From the NCBI GenBank assembly GCA_019118725.1, contig DWYO01000061.1, positions 1 to 5,123 of the forward strand: 5,123 nt of DNA, written 5' to 3'. The DNA comes from Candidatus Parabacteroides intestinavium. Its GTDB lineage: Bacteria > Bacteroidota > Bacteroidia > Bacteroidales > Tannerellaceae. Position 1 is the first letter of the stretch; each line of letters begins with the position of its first letter. The notes under the pieces are model-generated. The model did no database searches and was not told the DNA's origin. It was given only the letters and a program-made list of their open reading frames with translations. Made by a program: the position numbers and the translations under genes. This document shows positions 1-5,123 of the stretch, piece after piece.

Positions 1-127
1 TTATGCAGCTTTTTCTAAATTTGTTTCCGGTCTTTTTCCCCGTTCTTATTCGTCACATAGCCCGCTATGCTCCTCATAAGAACAACTGAAAATCCTCGAA
101 AACATTCTTTATAAAAAGCTGGAATAA
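1..127 (-). repeat. Long imperfect palindrome with REP-like GGAG hairpin core
   Basis: This non-coding stretch folds back on itself almost end to end. Paired blocks from outside in are TTAT 1-4 with ATAA 124-127, CAGCTTTTT 6-14 with AAAAAGCTG 113-121, TGTTT 22-26 with AAACA 100-104, CG 28-29 with CG 97-98, TTTTC 34-38 with GAAAA 88-92, GTTCTTAT 42-49 with ATAAGAAC 76-83, and CATAGC 56-61 with GCTATG 64-69. On the minus strand the centre (52-74) reads AGGAG, CATAGC, GG, GCTATG, TGAC. The same layout sits at the centre of the element at 5003-5121. The element may continue past the left edge, since position 1 already lies in a paired block. It is most likely a dispersed palindromic (REP/MITE-like) repeat. 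It would also form a large hairpin in any transcript running past the phosphatase gene. The pairing is directly visible; the mobile-repeat interpretation is inference. Confidence 0.7.
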
Positions 128-142
128 ATTCTAAACAGCTTC

Positions 143-212
143 TGAGAAAGGATGCGTGGAAGTTAGAAGGCGAAATTATTCGGACTTCTAACTTCCAACC
201 AACCTTTTCTCA
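143..212 (-). terminator. Strong hairpin after the alkaline phosphatase gene, possible operon terminator
   Basis: A perfect 12-bp inverted repeat (GGAAGTTAGAAG 158-169 with CTTCTAACTTCC 185-196) starts 22 bases past the phosphatase stop codon. Inside it CGAA 171-174 pairs with TTCG 179-182 around a 4-base loop. Outside it TGAGAAAGG 143-151 pairs with CCTTTTCTCA 203-212 with one bulged base. Position right after the last gene of a co-directional set fits transcription termination or 3'-end protection. No clean T-run follows the stem on the minus strand (only a T-rich CCTTTCTC inside the outer arm), so a canonical Rho-independent terminator is not proven. The GAAGTTAGAAG arm is itself internally repetitive (GAAGTTA then GAAG), so this could be another dispersed repeat. 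Confidence 0.5.
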
Positions 213-219
213 CCTTAAA

Positions 220-1920
220 TTACTGCAAAAACTCGGCTAACGATTCCGGCAGATAGAAGGTGTTGTTTTTGTCAACATAAACTATTACGGAATTTAGGCG
301 GATGGTCTCATCTCCTTTCTTACCGGCTTTTACGATATTGGTAAACGCATGAATAGTTAATTGTTTCTTTTTGTTTTTCTTGTTCTTAACCACTAATGTA
401 GGAGCAACTTCTCCCTCTTTGGCCGGGATGATTTCGCAGGTGTAATCTTTGAATACATCGGTGTGACGAGCAAAATACTTATTGCTCATATCGCTTAGGA
501 AAGTCGGTTCAAAACCATACAAGCTACACATATAATGATTCAGTTCGATATTGGTCAGCATACCCATTGGGCGAGTTCCCTGCGGATGATAGCTTGCCAG
601 GAAAGTGTCTTCACCGGTATGGCCATGTGTGGTGAATCCCATACAAGTGCGGTTGGTGATAATCTGTGACATCAATCCGGCCAACGAATTGCTGTACATA
701 GAAGCTTGGCTTCTTTCATGACGTTCGGCTTCAGGTATCGGACTGAATTTATAGTCCTTACAATTATTCAGGGCATCCATTTCTTCTTGAGACAGTTCGA
801 ATCCGGCTTTCTCACGGAACAGGTTCTGCACTTCAGAATTCGGAATTGTATTTACGGTTTTGGCAAAGCCTTCAGCGGTTAATTCGAAACGGGAAAGTTG
901 AGCGAAAAGCTGGTCTTTGGTCAGCTTGTCGTATCCTTTGCATGACTCCCGTCCGATACTGATTCCGCTATTGCCGTGATCGGAGGTGACAATGATTGTC
1001 GTCTCACCGTTCTGACGCGCAAATTCCAGAGCAGCACCTACGGCACGGTCGAATGCCAGAAAATCGGTCGCGATACCCACCGGATCATTGGCGTGAGCAG
1101 CCCAGTCCACCTTACTGCCCTCTACCATCAGGAAGAAACCGTTCTCGTTCTTGGAGAGTTTTTCGATGGCAGTGCGTGTCATCTCTTCAATAGAGGGTTG
1201 TTCTTCTGGATTACGGTCCAGATCGTAGGCCATTTCTCTATCTCCGTATAAAGCCCACATCTTGTTATTGGTATCGGCGCGCATCCCTTTCAGGTTATTG
1301 CGATAGACACTGTATCCGTTCTCTTTTAAATAGGATTCCATGTCATCGGTTAAGATAGAGACACCACCTCCGATAACCACGTCCAGGTCATTGTGTACCA
1401 TCTGCGGGGCAATCCATTCATATTTTCCCCGGTTGTAACTGTGTGCGGAGCAATCGGCCGGTGTAGCATGGGGAAACTCGCAGGTAAAGACTAAGCCTGT
1501 AGACGCGCCTTTGAATATCTTGGCTGCTTCTAATACGGTCATTGTCGGTTGATAAGCCCGGTTTGGATCTACCGGATAGATATCATCTTTTCCGCAAGCA
1601 TACGGATAAGTGGATACGAAGCCCGTGATACTGGGTTGGCCGGACATATAGCAAGAGGTAGTCGGGGCCGAGTCACCGATCGGAGCATTCGAGGAATGCG
1701 TACGCACGGTTCCGCAAAGATAGGGGTCGATATTTAACTTGGGTTTGTCCGGATTGGTGTACCATTGCAACCATCGTGCGGTAGAGATGGAGGCCAAAGA
1801 GGTTCCGTCACTAATGAACAGGATGACATTCTTTGTCGGCTTGACATCTTGTACATCAACTGCTTTTGCCGGGATAAAAATCAGGACAAACAGCAACAAT
1901 AAACTTAAAGTCCTTTTCAT
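220..1920 (-). CDS. Exported alkaline phosphatase, PhoA family
   Basis: This is a periplasmic or secreted metal-dependent phosphomonoesterase (Pfam Alk_phosphatase type). It would release inorganic phosphate through a phosphoserine intermediate. The chosen ATG at 1920 gives 566 residues starting MKRTLSLLLLFVLIFIPAKA, a good Sec signal peptide with likely cleavage after A-K-A. A GTG at 1929 in frame would add three residues and is less likely. Visible motifs (566-aa numbering) are a metal-binding Asp in SDGTS (D38), the nucleophile in GDSAP (S84, beside D83), HATPA (H151, T153), VEGSKVDWAAH (E267, D272, H276), TSDHG (D314, H315) and HGHTG (H434). Together these supply the expected two-zinc and magnesium ligands. 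His at 151 and Trp at 273 replace E. coli Asp153 and Lys328, a pattern known from some marine and cold-active enzymes. About 115 residues separate DHG from HTG, probably a crown-like insertion. A C-terminal, probably beta-rich, tail carries a lysine-rich stretch (512-519). The gene is last in the operon, 16 bp after the peptidase stop. No pho box was recognised. Confidence 0.93.
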   Translation of the reverse strand: MKRTLSLLLLFVLIFIPAKAVDVQDVKPTKNVILFISDGTSLASISTARWLQWYTNPDKPKLNIDPYLCGTVRTHSSNAPIGDSAPTTSCYMSGQPSITGFVSTYPYACGKDDIYPVDPNRAYQPTMTVLEAAKIFKGASTGLVFTCEFPHATPADCSAHSYNRGKYEWIAPQMVHNDLDVVIGGGVSILTDDMESYLKENGYSVYRNNLKGMRADTNNKMWALYGDREMAYDLDRNPEEQPSIEEMTRTAIEKLSKNENGFFLMVEGSKVDWAAHANDPVGIATDFLAFDRAVGAALEFARQNGETTIIVTSDHGNSGISIGRESCKGYDKLTKDQLFAQLSRFELTAEGFAKTVNTIPNSEVQNLFREKAGFELSQEEMDALNNCKDYKFSPIPEAERHERSQASMYSNSLAGLMSQIITNRTCMGFTTHGHTGEDTFLASYHPQGTRPMGMLTNIELNHYMCSLYGFEPTFLSDMSNKYFARHTDVFKDYTCEIIPAKEGEVAPTLVVKNKKNKKKQLTIHAFTNIVKAGKKGDETIRLNSVIVYVDKNNTFYLPESLAEFLQ

Positions 1921-1936
1921 TTGTTTCACGTTTTAA

Positions 1937-3115
1937 TTATTCTAAGAAATTAATAATTTTTTCGGGTGATAAAGTCAGTTTCTCACATCCGTCAGCCGTA
2001 ACCAGATAGGTGTTCTCTATACCGACAGCTCCTATTCCCGGCAAGACAAACTTAGGCTCCAATGCGAATAACATATTCTCTTCCAGATACTCTTTAGAGC
2101 GTGGCGTTAAAACCGGCAGTTCGTTGATTTGCAGTCCTACGCCATGCCCTACAAATTTGGCTTGTTGTTGGGTTCCCATAAAGTTGCCGGACAATCCCTC
2201 TTCTGTAGCGATGCGTGCCGCCAGCTGATAGAGGTCGGCACACGATACTCCCGGACGGGTAGCCTCGGCTATTTCTTGGTGGATCCGTATGGAGACTTGA
2301 TGTGCCCGATAGGCCTCATCGCTTAGCTTTCCTACGGAAAACACACGGGTCATATCGGTCATGTAGGGAGAATAATTTCCCGCCATGTCTACCATAATCG
2401 CCATGCCTTCTTTGAGCTGTGTCCCGTTAGCGCCCAACGGGCAGGAAGCGTCCATTCCCCCTCCTCCTAATGCGAAGTCGAATGGTGAGGGCGTTTCGGC
2501 ATTCTCTCCTGCCAAGATACTTCCCATGAAGATATCCATATTGGCTCCGAAAGCCCGGAACAATCCTAAAGAACCATGCAATCGCATGCGGTGTTCTATT
2601 TCGAATTGAAATTCCAAATCGGTCATTCCAATACGGAAACATTCGGGTATTTCCCGGTAAACGGCTTCATGCTGGCGGGCACAATCGCGCGTCTGTTCAA
2701 TTTCCCAAGGTGTCTTTATCCGGCGGATGGTACGCAACACCTGGGTTGCATTAGCCGTTTGTTTAGGATGGAATACCGAAAGCAGGCGATTGTATTCGGA
2801 ATAGGTCAGTTCGTCTGCTTCGAGCATGAGGCATTCGGGCATGGGGATTCCTTGCTCATGGAATACTTCGGGCATTTGTTCGGGTTTACGTATATAAACT
2901 ACCTGTTCCCCTTGAAGCCCGTTGGGGCGTTTGACGAAGAACCACGGATCGCCTTCAGCCGGCAGATAAAAATAACCGCTATATACATGCCCTGTGACGT
3001 AAAACAAGTTTACATCTCCGCAAAGCAAACACCCCTCCATTCCGTTTTGACGCATAACTTCCTGGAGGCGTTCCCATTTGATCCGATAATCGGATAATCT
3101 ATCTTGTGCAATCAT
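1937..3115 (-). CDS. M24B-family metallopeptidase (Xaa-Pro aminopeptidase/dipeptidase-like)
   Basis: The predicted 392-residue cytosolic enzyme has the creatinase/aminopeptidase P layout. An N-terminal creatinase-like domain covers about residues 10-135 and a C-terminal pita-bread catalytic domain covers about 140-385. All five dimetal ligands of the M24 family are present: D243 (MVDMAG), D254 (MTDMTR), H324 (VGHGVGL), E353 (ALEPKF) and E367 (GIENT). Family members typically cut peptides with proline in the second position or Xaa-Pro dipeptides. The exact substrate cannot be told here. The residue that in E. coli PepP is the active-site histidine of the VH-[DE] segment appears to be N331 (LQINELP), so activity may differ from classic PepP. 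There is no signal peptide. The ATG at 3115 overlaps the glnS stop in TAATG, which supports this start and suggests translational coupling. Length is usual for Xaa-Pro dipeptidase-like proteins. The pepP/pepQ symbols are withheld because the subfamily is uncertain. Confidence 0.88.
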   Translation of the reverse strand: MIAQDRLSDYRIKWERLQEVMRQNGMEGCLLCGDVNLFYVTGHVYSGYFYLPAEGDPWFFVKRPNGLQGEQVVYIRKPEQMPEVFHEQGIPMPECLMLEADELTYSEYNRLLSVFHPKQTANATQVLRTIRRIKTPWEIEQTRDCARQHEAVYREIPECFRIGMTDLEFQFEIEHRMRLHGSLGLFRAFGANMDIFMGSILAGENAETPSPFDFALGGGGMDASCPLGANGTQLKEGMAIMVDMAGNYSPYMTDMTRVFSVGKLSDEAYRAHQVSIRIHQEIAEATRPGVSCADLYQLAARIATEEGLSGNFMGTQQQAKFVGHGVGLQINELPVLTPRSKEYLEENMLFALEPKFVLPGIGAVGIENTYLVTADGCEKLTLSPEKIINFLE

Positions 3116-4854
3116 TATTTATTCTTCAGTTTACTCCATGTATCTTTGAGCGAGACGGTACGGTTAAAAATCAAATGATCTGGCGTGCTGTCCGGATCCA
3201 GATTGAAATAGCCGATGCGTTGGAACTGGAAGTAAGAAAGAGGCTTCTGTTCAGCCAAGTACTTCTCTACATAGCAATTCGTCAACACTTTCAAGGAGTC
3301 CGGATTCATCATCTGCTTCATGGCTTCCAACGAAGAAAGTCCTTGCTCCTTCAGTTTCGCCAATTCGTCACGCGGATTTTCCACTTCCCAGAGTCGGTCG
3401 TACAAACGGACTTCAGCGGGCAAGCAATGGGCGCAGCTCAGCCAATGGAGTGTTCCTTTCACTTTCCGGTTGCTTTCGGGCATACCGCTCTTCGTGTTCG
3501 GATCATATTCGCAATAGACTTCCACCACTTTGCCATCGGCATCCTTTTTGCATCCCGTACATTTTACGATATAGGCATTCTTCAAGCGTACTTCCTGTCC
3601 GGGGGTCATGCGGAAGAACTTCTTCGGAGCATCTTCCATAAAGTCATCGCGTTCCATCCAAAGTTCGCGGCTAAATTCAATCGTATGGCTTCCGGCCGTT
3701 TCGTCTTCCGGATTGTTGATGGCTTCCATCTCTTCCACTTGTCCTTCCGGATAGTTGGTGATGATGAGCTTGACCGGATCTAATACCGCCGATACACGTG
3801 TAGACCGGGCATTCAAATCTTCCCGAACGGCACTCTCCAAAAGAGAAAACTCGTTTAATGCATCATACGTTGTATAGCCAATCTTATCGATAAATTTCCG
3901 GATAGACTCCGGAGAGTAGCCTCTTCTTCGGAATCCGCAAAGGGTCGGCATGCGCGGGTCGTCCCATCCGTTTACCAGTCCCTCCTTTACCAAGATAAGC
4001 AGGTTTCGTTTGCTCATCAGCGTGTAGTTGAGGTTCAACTTATTGAACTCCGTCTGACGCGGACGGTTATCATCCAGATCTTTTCCTTCTTTCAACCAAT
4101 CGATGAAGAGGTCATACAATGGACGGTGAGGTACAAACTCCAGTGTACAAAGCGAGTGCGTCACTCCTTCAAAGTAATCACTCTGTCCGTGTGCGAAGTC
4201 ATACATCGGGTAAACTTTCCATTTCGTTCCGGTGCGGTGATGAGGAGTCTTGAGGATGCGGTAGATAATCGGGTCACGGAAGTGCATATTGCTGTTCGCC
4301 ATATCGATTTTGGCACGAAGCGTCATGCTCCCTTCTTCAAATTCGCCCGCATTCATCCGTTGGAAAAGGTCAAGACTTTCCGCTATCGGGCGGTTTCGAT
4401 ACGGACTTTCCACGCCGGGTTGCGTAGGCGTACCCTTCTGCTCGGCAATTGTTTCCGAGCTTTGTTCGTCCACATACGCTTTTCCTTCTTGAATCAGACG
4501 GATGGCAAAGTCGTATAATTGTTGGAAATAATCGGATGCATAATAGACGTTATCCCAATGAAAACCTAACCATTTGATATCTTCCTCAATGGCATCTACA
4601 TACTCCATATCTTCTTTTACCGGATTGGTGTCGTCAAAGCGCAGGTTGCAGATCCCGCCATGGCGTTCGGCAATTCCGAAGTCCAGGCAAATTGCTTTGG
4701 CATGACCGATATGCAAGTATCCGTTCGGTTCGGGCGGAAAACGGGTTTGTACTCGTCCGCCATTCTTACCTTCTGCCAGGTCCTTTTCAACCATGGCTTC
4801 AATAAAATTCAAATTCTTCTTGCCTTCGGCTTCAGTTGTAATGATTTCGTTCAT
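3115..4854 (-). CDS. glnS: Glutaminyl-tRNA synthetase (GlnRS)
   Basis: This cytosolic class I aminoacyl-tRNA synthetase joins glutamine to tRNA-Gln using ATP. The 579-residue product is slightly longer than the E. coli enzyme (about 550). The Rossmann catalytic core begins near residue 34 with RFPPEPNGYLHIGHAKA, whose HIGH motif is residues 48-51. The second class I signature is the MSKR form at 280-283 (YTLMSKRNL). The segment FEGVTHSLCTLEF (228-240) followed by RPLYDLF is characteristic of GlnRS rather than bacterial GluRS. The C-terminal beta-barrel anticodon-binding region runs from about 350 to the end, including GTLHWLSCAHCLPAEVRLYDRL and the terminal FNRTVSLKDTW. This region also carries two CxxC pairs (C432/C435 and C474/C477) that are absent from the E. 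coli sequence as I recall it, a possible zinc site. The start ATG at 4854 lies 25 bases after a Bacteroides promoter -7 box, with an A-rich AAAGAAAGAAATAG leader instead of a clear Shine-Dalgarno sequence. It is first in the operon, and its stop overlaps the next start by one base. Confidence 0.97.
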   Translation of the reverse strand: MNEIITTEAEGKKNLNFIEAMVEKDLAEGKNGGRVQTRFPPEPNGYLHIGHAKAICLDFGIAERHGGICNLRFDDTNPVKEDMEYVDAIEEDIKWLGFHWDNVYYASDYFQQLYDFAIRLIQEGKAYVDEQSSETIAEQKGTPTQPGVESPYRNRPIAESLDLFQRMNAGEFEEGSMTLRAKIDMANSNMHFRDPIIYRILKTPHHRTGTKWKVYPMYDFAHGQSDYFEGVTHSLCTLEFVPHRPLYDLFIDWLKEGKDLDDNRPRQTEFNKLNLNYTLMSKRNLLILVKEGLVNGWDDPRMPTLCGFRRRGYSPESIRKFIDKIGYTTYDALNEFSLLESAVREDLNARSTRVSAVLDPVKLIITNYPEGQVEEMEAINNPEDETAGSHTIEFSRELWMERDDFMEDAPKKFFRMTPGQEVRLKNAYIVKCTGCKKDADGKVVEVYCEYDPNTKSGMPESNRKVKGTLHWLSCAHCLPAEVRLYDRLWEVENPRDELAKLKEQGLSSLEAMKQMMNPDSLKVLTNCYVEKYLAEQKPLSYFQFQRIGYFNLDPDSTPDHLIFNRTVSLKDTWSKLKNK

Positions 4855-4879
4855 AGTTTATGCTATTTCTTTCTTTGGG

Positions 4880-4913
4880 CAAAGGTAGTGATTAATATGA
4901 AACAACATACAAA
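4880..4913 (-). promoter_or_regulatory. Bacteroides-type sigma-ABfr promoter of glnS
   Basis: On the minus strand TACCTTTG (4887-4880) matches the Bacteroides -7 consensus TAnnTTTG exactly. A TTTG (4913-4910) matches the -33 box. The gap between boxes is 22 bases, one more than the usual 19-21. The -7 box ends 25 bases before the glnS ATG, so transcription would start with a very short leader (roughly 15-20 bases). No other match this good was seen in front of the downstream genes, so this promoter probably drives all three. Confidence 0.75.
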
Positions 4914-4932
4914 TCTGGGAAGAAATTGAAGA

Positions 4933-4963
4933 GTTTCAAGGGACGAAACTTTTGTTTCAAGGG
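4933..4963. repeat. Partial tandem repeat, 21-bp period, GTTTCAAGGG units
   Basis: GTTTCAAGGG occurs at 4933-4942 and again at 4954-4963, exactly 21 bp apart, giving about one and a half copies of a 21-bp unit. Between them GAAAC (4945-4949), TTTT, GTTTC (4954-4958) forms a small perfect hairpin, and GTTTC 4933-4937 can also pair with GAAAC 4945-4949. It lies 20 bp upstream of the glnS -33 box. Function is unknown. Candidates are remnant repeat DNA or a binding site for a dimeric regulator. Confidence 0.55.
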
Positions 4964-4997
4964 GGCTGTGTCAAAATGAATGTTTTGATGCACCCCC
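4961..4997 (+). repeat. G5/C5 hairpin with TIR-like arm
   Basis: GGGGG 4961-4965 pairs with CCCCC 4993-4997. After one bulged C (4966), TGTGTCAAAA 4967-4976 pairs with TTTTGATGCA 4983-4992, including two G-T pairs, around the 6-base loop TGAATG. The wobbles are tolerated in plus-strand RNA but become A-C mismatches in minus-strand RNA, so the fold is better as a plus-sense transcript or as plus single-stranded DNA. The arm at 4965-4979 resembles the terminal repeat starting at 5003 (12 of 15 bases match), so this may be a piece of the same or a related element. No T-run follows, so it is not called a terminator. Confidence 0.6.
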
Positions 4998-5002
4998 ATT
5001 AA

Positions 5003-5121
5003 GGTGTGTCAGAATTAGCAAAATGCAAGGCATTGAGGATGAGGGCGACAGGAGTTTACTGGAGTAAATGACTTAGCCCGAATTCCGAAAATAACGCAGC
5101 AGTTTGCAATTATGACACACC
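5003..5121 (+). mobile_element. 119-bp palindromic MITE/REP-like element with terminal inverted repeats
   Basis: The ends are inverted copies of each other. GGTGTGTCAGAATT then AGCAAAATGC (5003-5026) matches the complement of 5099-5121 (GGTGTGTCATAATT, GCAAACTGC) with two substitutions and one single-base gap. Midway lies AGGAG 5050-5054, arm TTTACT 5055-5060, GG, arm AGTAAA 5063-5068, then TGAC 5069-5072. An outer GGGC 5043-5046 pairs with GCCC 5076-5079. No reading frame inside could encode a transposase, so it would be non-autonomous. The centre has the same layout as the palindrome at 1-127 on the opposite strand. The window ends two bases after the element, so target-site duplication cannot be judged. 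The repeats are directly visible; mobility is inferred. Confidence 0.65.
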
Positions 5122-5123
5122 GT

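Noticed and set aside
1927..1929. GTG as start of the alkaline phosphatase
   Set aside because: It is possible, but the ATG three codons later gives a cleaner signal peptide start (MKRT) with an A-rich region before it, so ATG at 1920 was preferred.
2047..2054. TAAGTTTG on the minus strand, a match to the -7 box, about 127 bp before the phosphatase ATG
   Set aside because: It lies inside the peptidase gene and no TTTG is found 19-22 bases upstream of it, so it is probably a chance match.
3106..3783. Long plus-strand open frame (225 codons) opposite glnS
   Set aside because: It is fully antisense to the well-supported glnS gene, has no recognisable motif or promoter, and reads as a shadow frame. 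The frames at 2576-3097 and 4126-4518 are rejected for the same reason.
4660..4929. Plus-strand frame crossing the glnS start and promoter
   Set aside because: It overlaps the glnS 5' end and promoter antisense, and no plus-strand promoter or ribosome site was seen.
5003..5121. Possible CRISPR or small RNA gene
   Set aside because: There is no spaced direct repeat array, and no promoter or terminator framing a transcript. The symmetry is inverted, as in a palindromic repeat.

Overview
The window looks like a stretch of Bacteroides (or close Bacteroidales) chromosome. The evidence is a Bacteroides-type promoter (TACCTTTG at the -7 position with an upstream TTTG), A-rich leaders without a strong Shine-Dalgarno sequence, moderate GC content, and protein sequences of Bacteroidetes character. 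The genus is an inference; no database was searched.

All three genes lie on the minus strand and are tightly packed, consistent with one operon read from right to left. The order is glutaminyl-tRNA synthetase (glnS, 3115-4854), an M24-family Xaa-Pro-type metallopeptidase (1937-3115), and an exported PhoA-family alkaline phosphatase (220-1920). glnS and the peptidase overlap by one base (TAATG). The phosphatase ATG lies 16 bp after the peptidase stop. One promoter is visible, just upstream of glnS. No obvious pathway joins the three products: one acts in tRNA charging, one in cytosolic peptide turnover, and one in periplasmic phosphate release. None of the three is broken or truncated.

The two intergenic ends are the less ordinary part. 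Downstream of the phosphatase (1-219) are a strong hairpin (143-212), possibly the operon terminator, and a roughly 127-bp imperfect palindrome (1-127). Upstream of glnS (4855-5123) are the promoter, a 21-bp-period partial tandem repeat (4933-4963), a G5/C5 hairpin (4961-4997), and a 119-bp palindromic element with terminal inverted repeats (5003-5121).

The palindromes at the two ends share a 23-bp central layout in opposite orientation: AGGAG, a 6-bp arm, GG, the complementary arm, TGAC. Their arm sequences differ but each pairs perfectly. They also share outer GAGGAT and CCG blocks, and the left copy has about 8-9 bp extra on both sides. A GGAG foot before a small hairpin recalls REP elements mobilised by RAYT (IS200-like Y1) transposases. 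This is the most interesting signal in the window. I see no new protein system.
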